Shown: positions 17,470 through 26,767 of the stretch, piece by piece
Layout: each line of letters opens with the position of its first letter
How positions within the stretch are numbered: the stretch's first letter is position 1
NCBI GenBank assembly: GCA_963704075.1
Contig: CAVPGV010000010.1
Span: 1 to 64,000 of the forward strand
DNA from: JADKAV01 sp963704075
GTDB lineage: Bacteria > Actinomycetota > Actinomycetes > S36-B12 > UBA10799
Length of the DNA: 64,000 bases
Direction: 5' to 3'
The notes under the pieces: generated by a model
Told to the model about the DNA's origin: nothing
The model's database searches: none
The model's input: the letters and a program-made list of their open reading frames with translations, nothing else
Position numbers and translations under genes: made by a program

Positions 17470-18182
17470 TTACCAGCGCAGCGCCGGTTTGCGGTTGAAC
17501 ATGACCTTGCCGCTGCCGGCGGCGGTGCGCGTGATGTTGTCCACCCCGGGGTCATCTGGAGTCACCGCGCGCAGGGTGACCTTGGAGCCCTTCAACCTGC
17601 CGGTCATGTCCGCGTAGACGTACTCGCTGGACGACTCGTTCTGAGTCTCGGTGTGGCATCCACCGAAATCGTCCTGCCGATTCGTGGTCTTGGTCACCGG
17701 CACGTAGCCCTCGGCGCTGACCAGGACGGTCTTGTCCTGGAACTTGATCTTCCGGCCTTTTCGAGAGTTTGCGGAAGTCGCGGGTCGGGCCGCCGATTCC
17801 GATCTTGACCTTCGCATTGAGGGTGCCACTGCCCTGCCAGTCGATCGCGGTGCAGGGATTCCACGACACGGCGGGAATGCTCCCGGTGACCGTGTAATTG
17901 ATCGACACGGTCCCGCGGGGAGCTTTCTGCCACCCGTACGCGTCACCCGGACCCAGGTAGAGTTTTCCACCGCGACCCGAGAAGTCGACCGTGTACGTGA
18001 CCGTTTCGCCCCCGCCACTGTCATAGGTCGTGATCTCGGTGAACGTGTAGGTGCCGGCGGTGTTGGCGCGCACCGGTTTGTACTCGGCGGGACCATGCTT
18101 CTTGCCGGCGTGCGCCGGTGCTCCCGACGAGCCCCACCGCACACACTGTGGATACCACCGCAAGACCGACGGGACGCAACAT
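17470..18182 (-). CDS. Secreted protein of unknown function (two frameshifts)
   Basis: The ATG at 18182, preceded by AAGGAG, opens a signal peptide (MLRPVGLAVVSTVCAVGLVG) ending in an AHA-type cleavage site. The mature part has alternating beta-strand-like segments such as NTAGTYTFTEITTYDSG, SINYTVTGSIPAVSWNPC and SAEGYVPVTKTTNRQDDF. It ends GSGKVMFNRKPALRW. Three frames are needed; one extra base at the GGG of 18123-18125 (read as ccc) and one in the run 17758-17761 restore about 236 residues. Two conserved cysteines (in NPC and GGCH) may pair. I do not recognise the family. Confidence 0.7.
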
Positions 18183-18392
18183 GATGATCTCCTTGCTCGC
18201 GATCCCATTAGTCCACCAGGACACGCCCACGACAAGTCATCCCTTCGGTCGACACGATACCGTGGGACGGCCTGTCGTGAGCCATAACTCGCCCATGCCG
18301 CCGGGCACATCAGCCGCCGCGGACCTGCCGCATGTCGAGAATCTCTCACGCGCTGGGAGCACGGATGCGCCCTCCTGAGCAACGCCGCCACT

Positions 18393-18563
18393 CCCGTGAG
18401 GTCGGGGCATCCAACCACCTGCAGCAAGTCCTGCACCCAGCACGTCACGCATGAGCTACGCGGTCCCGCCGTTTGAACCCCCGCCCGTGAGGTCGAGGTA
18501 ACAGAAGTCAGCCGTCGAGCAACCACCCCCAGCAAGACCTGAGCCCAGCACTTCACGCATCAG
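18393..18563. repeat. Degenerate direct repeat pair in the gap before mazG
   Basis: CCCGTGAGGTCG starts at 18393 and at 18484. Each copy then carries CCACC, an AGCAAG-CTG block, CCCAGCAC and TCACGCAT before ending near 18455 and 18563. The copies differ by an insertion of about 17 bases. The surrounding gap 18183-18637 shows no gene. Confidence 0.65.
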
Positions 18564-18637
18564 AACGTGGCCGGCAGGCCATCGAGACTCTCCCGGATCG
18601 GGGGTGCGAGGCGGCGGATTGCTGTGGCCGTACCCGT

Positions 18638-19289
18638 TCAACCCCCGCCTGACTCCTGAGCCAGCAAACCGTCGCGCAGCTCGACAGCGGCCCGCCGAGT
18701 CGCCTCGTCGGCATCCACCCCGCGAAGTCGGGCGGCGGCGACCATCGCCAGGATCGCCTGTCCCACGTCCACCTCATCCAGCAGGGCGTCGATCCGCGGA
18801 TCAGGTGCGGGCACCTCCACCCCGCCCTTCTCCGCCCGATGAAGCAACTTCTCGATCAAGGGAATCGCAGGCATCGCCATGGGCACGCCATCGGTGACCG
18901 ACGTGCGCCCCTTCTCGCGGCGCTTTGCGCTCGAACCAGGCCGCCTCCACGTCCCCAGCGGTCTGCGCGGTCTCATCACCGAACACGTGGGGGTGGCGCG
19001 CAACGAGCTTGTCCGCGATGCCGCTGGCCACGTCGTCGATGTCGAACGGCGCATCGGACTCCTGGCCGATGCGGGCATGGAAGACCACTTGCAGCAGCAG
19101 GTCGCCCAACTCCTCGACCAGCGCATCGCGGTCACCGGCGTCGATGGCCTCGATGGTCTCGTAGGTCTCCTCGACGAGGTACTGGACCAGGCTCTCGTGG
19201 GTCTGCTCGGCATCCCACGGGCACCCACCCGGGGAACGCAGGCGATCCATCACGGCCACCAGTTCCAGCAGCCGGGAGCCCCGCGTCAC
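18638..19289 (-). CDS. mazG: MazG-family nucleoside triphosphate pyrophosphohydrolase (frameshifted)
   Basis: MazG hydrolyses NTPs to NMPs and removes abnormal or stress-related nucleotides. The MazG fold is clear: LRSPGGCPWDAEQTHESL, LVEETYETIEAI and EELGDLLLQVVFHA give the metal-binding E-x-x-E and D residues. The frame breaks near 18917-18923 after AAWFERKA. Removing one extra base joins this to REKGRTSVTDGVPMAMPAIP, the expected second half, giving about 216 residues. The GTG start overlaps the stop of the SurA-like lipoprotein as GTGA. Confidence 0.9.
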
Positions 19290-19905
19290 TGTTGCTGCTG
19301 CGCCAACTGGCTCAGAGCCTCGCCGCCGCCGGCGACCGGCGTCGACAGGTCATCGGGTAGCGATCCGACGGACAACTGCTGGGCGTCCCAGGTGCCGAAC
19401 CTCGGGACTCACCTCGGGCTGCACCTCGTCGCTGAGTTGCTGCACCTGGACCAGCAGACCCGGACTGACCGGTCGGGTCTTCACCGGTGATGGTCGTCTT
19501 GCTGATGGCCTCGACGAGCAGCGAGGTCCTCACAACGTCAGGAATCTGGTCGGGTAGCACACCGGACTGCAAAGCACCCTGCTCCAGCGCCTCCCGGCCA
19601 CCGGCCCGCTCTTCCTCGTCGGCGATCGCCGCGTCGACCTCACCCTTGGTCACATCGACGCCCCGACGGGCCGCCAGTTCGTCGACGAGTTCGGCCACCA
19701 CCCAGCGCGAGATCAGGGCCTGCGACACCTGCGGGCTCTCCGGAATCCCGAGCCGCTGCGTCAACGTCGTGGCCGCGTCGGCCAGTTGCGAATCGGTCAG
19801 TCGTTGCTCACCGACGACCGCTGCCGAGCCCGCCAGGTTCTGCCCGCAACCGACCAGGGCGAAGCCCGCCACCAGCAGAAGGGGGATCCATCGCTTGACC
19901 GCCAC
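19286..19905 (-). CDS. SurA-N-like lipoprotein (two frameshifts)
   Basis: The N-terminus is a lipoprotein signal: IPLLLVAGFALVGCGQ, with the lipobox Cys about residue 21. The next ~130 residues resemble the SurA N-terminal chaperone region of actinobacterial lipoproteins next to mfd and mazG. The frame is broken at the run 19459-19461 and again at 19404-19406. Correcting one extra base at each gives LLVQVQQLSDEVQPEVSPRF, then GTWDAQQLSV and LSTPVAGGGEALSQLAQQQQ. The PRFGTWD motif near the C-terminus is typical of this group. The corrected length is about 205 residues. It lies 2 bp after mfd. Confidence 0.8.
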
Positions 19906-19907
19906 GC

Positions 19908-22900
19908 CTACTCCCTCGAGGTGTCCAGTACCGACTCGATCAGACTACGCGCCCACTGGATCAAAGCGTGGTCGGCCAGGGGTTTGGCGCCGAAGCCGCC
20001 CTCGGTCGGCCGCGGCACGAGAACCGTGCCGGAGGCCGCCTTGTAGAGGCTGCCCGGATACAGCCGGCTCAGTCGCATGGTCCTGCTCTCCGGGAGATGG
20101 ACCGGCGCCATCCGCACGCGGGTCCCGGCCATGACGATGTCGGTGATCCCGGCCGCCCGGGCCAGCAACCGCAGTCGGGCCACCTCGACCAGCACGGTCA
20201 CCGCTTGCGGCAAGGGACCGTACCGGTCGGTCATCTCTTCGACGAATTCGGTCACCTGCGATTCCGAGTGCGCCTGCGCCAAGGTCGTGTACGCCATCAG
20301 CCGCAGCCGCTCGTCCGGCACATAATCGTGCGGGAGGTGGGCGTTGAGCGGCAATTCGATGCGGACCTCGGGGATCTCCTCCTCTTGCTCCCCACGCACC
20401 GCGGCCAGCGCCTCCCCGACCATGCGCACGTACAGGTCGAAGCCGATGTTCGCGATGTGCCCGGACTGCTCGCCGCCGAGCAGGTTGCCCGCGCCCCGGA
20501 TCTCCAGGTCCTTCATCGCCACGGCCATTCCGGAACCGAGGTCGGTGTGGGCGGCGATCGTCTCCAGCCGGTCGTGCGCGGTCTGGGTCAACGGCTTCTC
20601 CGGCGGGTACAGGAAGTACGCATAGGCACGTTCCCGACCGCGTCCGACCCGGCCGCGCAACTGGTGCAACTGCGACAGGCCAAAGGCGTCGGCACGCTCC
20701 ACGATCAGGGTGTTGGCGTTGGGGATGTCCATCCCGGACTCCACGATGGTCGTACACACCAGGACGTCGACGCGGCCTTCCCAGAAGTCCACGACGGTCT
20801 GTTCGAGGGCCGCCTCGGGCATCTGCCCATGTGCGTAGGCGATCCGAGCTTCCGGAACGAGTTCGGCCAGTTTCGCCGTCGCCCGGGCGATCGACTCGAC
20901 CCGGTTATGGATGAAGAAGACCTGACCCTCGCGCATCAGCTCTCGGTGGATCGCCGCGGCGATCTGTTTGTTGTCGTACGGCCCGACGAACGTGAGCACC
21001 GGCAACCGGTCCTCGGGCGGGGTCGCGATGGTCGAGATCTCACGGATCCCGGTCACCGCCATCTCCAGCGTGCGCGGGATCGGGGTGGCCGACATGCTCA
21101 GCACGTCGACCGAGGTCCGCAGGGCCTTGATGTGTTCCTTGTGCTCGACACCGAACCGCTGTTCTTCATCGACGATGAGCAGCCCGAGCTCCGGAATCCG
21201 GGTCCTGGGGCTGAGCAGGCGATGGGTGGCGATGACCACGTCGACCTTGCCATCTGCCAGGCCCTGCAGGATTCTGTCGGCCTCCGCGTCGGACTGGAAG
21301 CGCGACAGGGCCTCTACCCGCACCGGGAAGGAGGCGAACCGCTCGGAGAACGTGTTGAAGTGCTGCTTCACCAGCAGCGTGGTGGGCACCAGGACGGCGA
21401 CCTGCTTGCCCTCCTGGACCGCCTTGAACGCCGCCCGCACCGCGATCTCGGTCTTGCCGAAACCCACGTCCCCGCAGATCAGGCGGTCCATCGGAACCGG
21501 CTTGCGCATGTCGGCCTTGACCTCGTCGATGGTGACCATTTGGTCCGGGAGTCTCCTGGTAGGGGAAGGCGTCCTCCAGCTCCCGCTGCCACGGGGTGTC
21601 GGGGCCGAACTCGTGGCCCCGGGTGGCCTGCCGCGCCGCGTAGAGCTTGACGAGTTGGGCGGCGATCTCGCGCATCGCCTTCTTCGCCTTCGACTTGGCC
21701 TTCTGCCAGTCGGCGCCTCCGAGCCGGTGCACCGAGGGCGCTTCTCCCACCGACGTAGCGGGTGACCTGGTCGAGCTGATCGGTGGGCACGTAGAGGCGG
21801 TCGGCGGGCTGCCCACGTTTGCTCGCCGCGTACTCCAGCACCAGGTACTCGCGCACGGAACCTGCCACGGTGCGTTGCGTCATCTCCAGGTACCGCCCCA
21901 CGCCATGCTGGCTGTGCACGACGAAGTCCCCGGGTTTCAGGGTCAGTGGATCCAGCGCCTTGCGGCGTTTCGCGGGCAGTTTGGTCACCGCAGTGCTGGA
22001 GGTGCCGGTGATGTCGCGTTCGGTCACCAGCACGACCTGCCCGGTGCTGAAACCGCTGATCAGGCGTGCCTTGACGATGTGCACGATCGGGTCGAAGTGC
22101 GGAATCGGTGAGCAGACGCACGGCGACGTCCTGCGCGGCCAGTTGCTCGGCCAGGCGCTGCGCCGGACCGGCCGCTCCCATGGCGATCACCACCGGTATC
22201 CCGGCCGCGACCGCCGCGCGGCAATCCGCGGCCAGGGCGCTGACATCACCGCGGTACGCCGGGGCCGGCTTGAGACCGGCTGCCACCGCGCCGAGGGTTC
22301 CCATCGCGCTGACCGGCAACTGGCGCTGACGGGCCTGGTCGCGCAGTTGTTCGGTACTGCGGTAGGCGGCCTGGGACAGGTCCAGCGGCACGGAATTGCC
22401 GACCGCGGCGTTGTGCCATCCGGCCTGCAGGAACTCCTCGGAGGTGCGCACGAGATCCACGGCGCGGGCCTCGATGCGTTCGGGGCCGACGTTGACGACC
22501 GGCGTTCCGGCCGGTAGCAGATCAAGCAGGGTGATCATCCGGTCGGCGAGGACGGGGGCCAGCGACTCCATGCCCTCGACGGGCGTCCCGGCGGCGATGT
22601 CGCCGAGCACGTCGGCGATGTGCGGGTACCTGTCCACGAGCGCCTTGGCACGCACGCGCACCTCGTCGGTGAGCATCAGTTCACGGCAGACGGGGATTCT
22701 CAGCGGCTTCTCTCGCACCGCCAGCGTTCGCTGGTCCGAGACCGCGAACACGCGCAGTTCGTCCACCTCGTCGCCGAAGAACTCGATACGGCTGGGATGC
22801 TCCTCGGTCGGCGCGAAGACGTCGATGATCCCGCCACGCACGGCGAACTGGCCGCGGCGCTCGACCATCGGCACCCGCTCGTAGCCGGCTCGGGCCAAGG

Positions 22901-23360
22901 CTGCGACCAGGTCGTCGAAACCGGGGTCGTCGCCAGCCGACACCACGATCGGCCGTTCGTCGGCGAGCTCTGCGGCGAAAGGCTGCATGAGTGCCCTGAC
23001 CGGCACCACCAGCACCTGCGGCAGGGTGCCCGCCGCGACGTCGCTGATGACAGCCATGCGCCTGCCCACGGTGTCGGCGGTCGGGCTCAGCCGTTCGTGC
23101 GGCAGCGTCTCCCACGAAGGAAAGACCGCCGTGCCGAATCCGAGGTCGGCGATCGCGTTGGACAATTCTTCGGCCTGCCGACCGGTGGCGGTGATCGCGA
23201 TCACGCTGCCCGTGACCCCTTGCTGCAGGGCAGCAGCCAGCACGAACGGCTCGACCCCGGCCGTGACGGCCAGGTCAGTACCGCCCTCTGGCAATCGGGA
23301 CAGCCACTCGCTGATGTCGGGGAGGCTGCCGACACGCGTTATCACGCCGGCAAGAGTCAC
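19908..23360 (-). CDS. mfd: Transcription-repair coupling factor (three compensating frameshifts)
   Basis: Mfd removes RNA polymerase stalled at DNA damage and recruits UvrA. The N-terminal UvrB-like domain (about 1-420) is intact. The RNA-polymerase-interacting part reads LKPGDFVVHSQHGVGRYLEM and DRLYVPTDQLDQVTRYVGG in a second frame, and HRLGGADWQKAKSKAKKAM in a third. The first frame returns at MVTIDEVKADM. The helicase motifs ICGDVGFGKTEIAVRAA and VDEEQRFGV follow, with the TRG region near HQLRGRVGRGRERAYA. Extra bases lie near 22105-22110, 21746-21748 and 21547-21549. Because three +1 shifts restore the phase, automatic callers may report one ORF with a nonsense middle. Confidence 0.95.
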   Translation of the reverse strand: MTLAGVITRVGSLPDISEWLSRLPEGGTDLAVTAGVEPFVLAAALQQGVTGSVIAITATGRQAEELSNAIADLGFGTAVFPSWETLPHERLSPTADTVGRRMAVISDVAAGTLPQVLVVPVRALMQPFAAELADERPIVVSAGDDPGFDDLVAALARAGYERVPMVERRGQFAVRGGIIDVFAPTEEHPSRIEFFGDEVDELRVFAVSDQRTLAVREKPLRIPVCRELMLTDEVRVRAKALVDRYPHIADVLGDIAAGTPVEGMESLAPVLADRMITLLDLLPAGTPVVNVGPERIEARAVDLVRTSEEFLQAGWHNAAVGNSVPLDLSQAAYRSTEQLRDQARQRQLPVSAMGTLGAVAAGLKPAPAYRGDVSALAADCRAAVAAGIPVVIAMGAAGPAQRLAEQLAAQDVAVRLLTDSALRPDRAHRQGTPDQRFQHRAGRAGDRTRHHRHLQHCGDQTARETPQGAGSTDPETRGLRRAQPAWRGAVPGDDATHRGRFRARVPGAGVRGEQTWAARRPPLRAHRSARPGHPLRRWEKRPRCTGSEAPTGRRPSRRRRRRCARSPPNSSSSTRRGRPPGATSSAPTPRGSGSWRTPSPTRRLPDQMVTIDEVKADMRKPVPMDRLICGDVGFGKTEIAVRAAFKAVQEGKQVAVLVPTTLLVKQHFNTFSERFASFPVRVEALSRFQSDAEADRILQGLADGKVDVVIATHRLLSPRTRIPELGLLIVDEEQRFGVEHKEHIKALRTSVDVLSMSATPIPRTLEMAVTGIREISTIATPPEDRLPVLTFVGPYDNKQIAAAIHRELMREGQVFFIHNRVESIARATAKLAELVPEARIAYAHGQMPEAALEQTVVDFWEGRVDVLVCTTIVESGMDIPNANTLIVERADAFGLSQLHQLRGRVGRGRERAYAYFLYPPEKPLTQTAHDRLETIAAHTDLGSGMAVAMKDLEIRGAGNLLGGEQSGHIANIGFDLYVRMVGEALAAVRGEQEEEIPEVRIELPLNAHLPHDYVPDERLRLMAYTTLAQAHSESQVTEFVEEMTDRYGPLPQAVTVLVEVARLRLLARAAGITDIVMAGTRVRMAPVHLPESRTMRLSRLYPGSLYKAASGTVLVPRPTEGGFGAKPLADHALIQWARSLIESVLDTSRE

Positions 23361-23422
23361 GGCTCCAATCTACGTCGGGGGAATCGGACGGATGCGGGCC
23401 GGGAGTTTGCGCTGGCCGGGGG

Positions 23423-23471
23423 AAGGGTTGAACATTCACGTGCACCTCGGTACATCAACTGTTCAACCCTT
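23423..23471. repeat. 12-bp inverted repeat between mfd and cysQ
   Basis: AAGGGTTGAACA at 23423-23434 and its exact complement at 23460-23471 enclose 25 bases. The same AAGGGTTGAACA sequence starts another inverted repeat at 51992. It could be a cysQ terminator or a dispersed repeat; there is no clear U-run. Confidence 0.7.
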
Positions 23472-23495
23472 TGCGAGCCGTGGCCCGCCGGTCCG

Positions 23496-24290
23496 TCAGC
23501 GGATGTAGTCGATGACCTCCGGACGAGCGATCACGATGTCGTCGACCCACGGCGGGCGCTTGTTGAACTCGATGGTCCGGCCGTCGAGGTGGCCGGCGAT
23601 CATGCCATGGTCCACGGCCACGGCCAGTGGTGCTGCGGCGTCCCACTCCCAGAATCCGCCTTCATTGACGTAGGCGTCCACCCGACCCGCGAGGATCTCC
23701 CCGACCTTCGCCCCGGCCGATCCGACGTACACGAATTCGACGCCGTGCGTGGTCACCCCGTCAGCGGCCAGTCGGTCGCCGATCTCCTCGGTCCGGGCCA
23801 CGAACCGCTCCGGCGGCCGGGAACGGGACACCACGACGCGCAACGGGCGGTGCGTCAACGGCTCGACCCCGGAACCGACCGACTGACCCGTCGTGTAGAT
23901 GGCTTCCTGGGCAGGCAGGCTGAAGGCAGCAGCGGTGAAACCGCTCCCCGGGGCGTCGCGCTCCCACAGCGCGATCTGCACGGCCCAGTCGCCACGACCC
24001 TGGCTGTACTCACTGGTCCCGTCCAACGGGTCGATGATCCACACGCGGTCGGCGTCGTCACGCTCATCGGAGTCCTTGGCCTCCTCGGACAGGATCGCGT
24101 CACCGGGACGTTCTCGTGCGAACTGCTCGGCGAGGAACGCCTGGCTGGCGGCGTCCGCGACATCTTTGAGTTCACTGCGACGTGCCTTGTCGCCCGGATC
24201 CACCGGGCCGAAATCGGCTCGCAGGTCCAGCAACAGGCGACCTGCCGCCAGGGACAGTTCCTTGGCCAGTTCGGCATCGTGGGTGTTCAC
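23496..24290 (-). CDS. cysQ: 3'(2'),5'-bisphosphate nucleotidase, CysQ type
   Basis: This belongs to the inositol-monophosphatase superfamily and probably removes the 3'-phosphate from PAP or PAPS in sulfate metabolism. Metal-binding motifs are EEAKDS near residue 73, WIIDPLDGTSEY near residue 87 and WEWDAAAPLAVA near residue 215. The GTG at 24290 gives 264 residues, close to mycobacterial CysQ. It follows pth by 10 bp on the same strand. Inositol phosphatase activity is also possible. Confidence 0.9.
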   Translation of the reverse strand: MNTHDAELAKELSLAAGRLLLDLRADFGPVDPGDKARRSELKDVADAASQAFLAEQFARERPGDAILSEEAKDSDERDDADRVWIIDPLDGTSEYSQGRGDWAVQIALWERDAPGSGFTAAAFSLPAQEAIYTTGQSVGSGVEPLTHRPLRVVVSRSRPPERFVARTEEIGDRLAADGVTTHGVEFVYVGSAGAKVGEILAGRVDAYVNEGGFWEWDAAAPLAVAVDHGMIAGHLDGRTIEFNKRPPWVDDIVIARPEVIDYIR

Positions 24291-24300
24291 CGTCGGTGTC

Positions 24301-24883
24301 CTATCGGTTGAAGCGGGATTGGGTGGCTTCCAGACCATTGGCTAGCAGGAATTCGGTGGCATCGGCGGCCTCGGAGACCATCAGCGCGACCTCTGACCGT
24401 TCGGCGGCGCGGAAGTCGGACAACAAGTAGTCGGCGGGGTCCTGGCGTCCCATCGGGCGCCCGACGCCACACCGCACACGGTAGATAGTCGCCTTGCCCC
24501 AACGACTTCCGCAGGCTGCGCAGGCCGTTATGACCGTTGTCCCCGCCGCCGTGTTTGACCCGCAGCGCCCCCAGCGGGATGTCCAGTTCGTCGTGGATGA
24601 CCACGAGGTTGTCGGTCTTGGTGAAGTCCAGCACGGCTTTCACCGGCCCACCGCTCTCGTTCATGTACGTCCGGGCTTTGACCAGCACGACGCGACAGTG
24701 CTCGGGGGTACCCACGAATGCGTGCCCTTCGGCGACATCCGCGTGGGCACGTCGATGCCTGGCGAATTGCAGTCCGAGCCGCCCGGCCAGCTCCTCGACC
24801 ACCACGTAGCCGACGTTGTGACGCGTGCGTTCGTACTCCCGACCCGGATTGCCCAGCCCGACGACGACCCAGCTTTCGGTCAC
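24301..24883 (-). CDS. pth: Peptidyl-tRNA hydrolase (frameshifted)
   Basis: Pth frees tRNA from peptidyl-tRNA that drops off ribosomes. VGLGNPGREYERTRHNVGY holds the catalytic His, and YMNESGGPVKAV, VIHDELDIPLG and GGDNGHNGLRS follow. One extra base in the run 24498-24501 shifts the frame after LRKSLG. Correction gives KATIYRVRCGVGRP and the ending FLLANGLEATQSRFNR, about 193 residues in all. The GTG start overlaps the rplY stop as GTGA; rplY-pth is a widely conserved pair. Confidence 0.94.
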
Positions 24884-25461
24884 TCGTCGCTGGAGGCCTC
24901 GTCGCCCCCGGCCTCCTCGGCCTCACCCTCGGTCTCACCGGCAGCCTCTGCGGCATCCTCGGCGGCGGCAGCAGCAGCAGCGGCCTCGGCCTGTGCCTTG
25001 AGTTCGGCCTCGAGACGCTCGACCGCGGCGTCGATCACGCTGTCCGGATCGGCTCCCTCGCCCAGCATCTCGCTGACGATCTCGGACAGGGCTACAGGGT
25101 CGAGTTCCTTCTCCGCCGCGACGTCCTCGGCGCGCCCCATGATCTCGGCCTCCACTTGGCGGGCACGCAGCGCGGCCCGGTCCAGGGTGATCAGGTCGAG
25201 GTGCTTGAGGTCCTGTCGCACAGGGTGGCGCTGGATGTCACGGGGGGCGGTGGGGATGACATCGCCATCGATGTCGATCTCGAGGATGACCTTCGTCTGC
25301 TTGAGGGCTTGACTCAGGTCGTGGTCGTCGAGACTGATGTGGCGGGGCTCTTCACCGTCGCCGTAGAGCACCGCGGGCACCTGCCCGTCGCGGCGCAGTC
25401 GACGTGCGGCACCTTTGCCGAACTCGTTTCGCGGTTGTGCGGTGAGGCGGATCTCTGCCAT
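24880..25461 (-). CDS. rplY: Ribosomal protein bL25 (Ctc-type) with atypical C-terminal half
   Basis: bL25 binds 5S rRNA. Residues 1-95 match the family: RLTAQPRNEFGKGAARRLRR, VPAVLYGDGEEPRHISL and RDIQRHPVRQDLKHLDLI. Past residue 95 the usual beta-rich CTC/TL5 domain is not recognisable. Instead a helix-rich stretch appears (LDPVALSEIVSEMLGEG, VIDAAVERLEAELKAQAE), then an Ala run and a very acidic tail ending GGDEASSDE. The ATG at 25461 is chosen because homology begins there. No frameshift explains the change. The gap 25462-25738 to prs shows no gene. Confidence 0.9.
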   Translation of the reverse strand: MAEIRLTAQPRNEFGKGAARRLRRDGQVPAVLYGDGEEPRHISLDDHDLSQALKQTKVILEIDIDGDVIPTAPRDIQRHPVRQDLKHLDLITLDRAALRARQVEAEIMGRAEDVAAEKELDPVALSEIVSEMLGEGADPDSVIDAAVERLEAELKAQAEAAAAAAAAEDAAEAAGETEGEAEEAGGDEASSDE

Positions 25462-25738
25462 GTGTGCTCCCGGTCGTTGATCATGGGGAACCGGAAGGGC
25501 TCGTCGATAACGGGGCCGCAAGGCCACCCTCGCCGGGTCTCTCACCAGTGTACCGGTGACGGGACTGGCGTCTGGGTCCGGGCACCGACCATCACATGTG
25601 GGCCGGAGAGTCAGCGCAGCGCCGTCCTCGGCCCCGCTCTGCAGGCTCCAATCTGCACATAGCGGGCGAAACGGCCGGCTCGGCCATCAGAACTGGGCGC
25701 CGCAGGCTGGATGCGGACCAGTTGTGATGGTCCCCTGT

Positions 25739-26710
25739 CTACCCTTCGAACAGGCTGGTGACCGAACCGTCCCTGAACACCTCGTTGATCGCTCGGGCGA
25801 TCAACGGCGCGATGGGCAGAACGGTGAGTTTGTCGAAACGACGTTCGCTGGGGATCGGCAGAGTGTCGGTGACGATCACCTCAGTGATCCGCGAATTCTT
25901 CAACCGCTCCGTGGCCGGGTCGCTGAGCACACCGTGGGTGGCGGTGACGACGACCTCCGCGGCCCCCTCGTCGAACAACGTCTCCGCGGCCTTCGTGATG
26001 GTGCCGCCGGTGTCGATCATGTCGTCGACGATCACGCACACCCGGTCCTTGACCTCGCCCACGACCTCGAGCACGGAGACCTGATTCGGCACGTTCGGGT
26101 CGCGGCGCTTGTGGATGATCGCCAGCGGGGAGCCCAGGACATCGGTCCAACGCTCGGCAACCCGCACCCGGCCGGCATCCGGGGACACGATGGTCAGCCG
26201 GTCGCGCTCGACGTTCGCGCCGACGTATTCGGACAGCAGCGGCAGCGCGAACAGGTGGTCGACCGGACCGTCGAAGAACCCCTGGATCTGCGAGGTGTGA
26301 AGGTCCACCGACATCAGGCGATCGGCACCGGCTGTGGCGAACAGGTTGGCCAGCAGGCGCGCCGTGATCGGTTCGCGTCCGCGGTGCTTCTTGTCCTGCC
26401 GCGCGTACCCGTAGAAGGGGATCACCACGGTGATTCGTTTGGCCGATGCCCGCTTCAAGGCGTCAACCATGATCAACTGCTCCATGATGGCCTTGTTCAA
26501 CGGTTCGGCATGGGACTGGATGACAAAAGCGTCACTTCCGCGCACGCTCTCCTCGAACCTGACGAAGATCTCACCGTTGGCGAAGTCATAGATCTTGGTC
26601 GGCGAGACCTCACAACCGAGCTCGACGGCGATGTACTCAGCGAGTTCCGGGTGCGTACGCCCCGAGAACAACATCAACTTCTTCTGAGACGGCGTAATCA
26701 GTTCCGACAC
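25739..26710 (-). CDS. prs: Ribose-phosphate pyrophosphokinase
   Basis: Prs makes PRPP from ribose 5-phosphate and ATP for nucleotide, His and Trp synthesis. The 323-residue protein shows LMLFSGRTHPELAEYI at the start, the ATP-site YGYARQDKKHRGREPI, DLHTSQIQGFF, and the PRPP-binding loop VCVIVDDMIDTGGTI. It follows glmU on the same strand after a 57-bp gap; glmU-prs is a common actinobacterial order. Confidence 0.97.
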   Translation of the reverse strand: MSELITPSQKKLMLFSGRTHPELAEYIAVELGCEVSPTKIYDFANGEIFVRFEESVRGSDAFVIQSHAEPLNKAIMEQLIMVDALKRASAKRITVVIPFYGYARQDKKHRGREPITARLLANLFATAGADRLMSVDLHTSQIQGFFDGPVDHLFALPLLSEYVGANVERDRLTIVSPDAGRVRVAERWTDVLGSPLAIIHKRRDPNVPNQVSVLEVVGEVKDRVCVIVDDMIDTGGTITKAAETLFDEGAAEVVVTATHGVLSDPATERLKNSRITEVIVTDTLPIPSERRFDKLTVLPIAPLIARAINEVFRDGSVTSLFEG

Positions 26711-26767
26711 GAGTACCCCTCGCCGATGTCCAGCACGAACGCCTTCAGCGTAGCCCCCGCACCCGCC

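Noticed and set aside
18638..19289. mazG as the antitoxin-linked MazEF region
   Set aside because: No mazE or mazF-like gene is adjacent; it pairs with the SurA-like lipoprotein, mfd and eno, the normal housekeeping setting.
19908..23360. mfd frameshifts as programmed recoding
   Set aside because: Three +1 events in one gene, with others in unrelated genes at ordinary homopolymers, have no shared slippery motif; consensus error is simpler.
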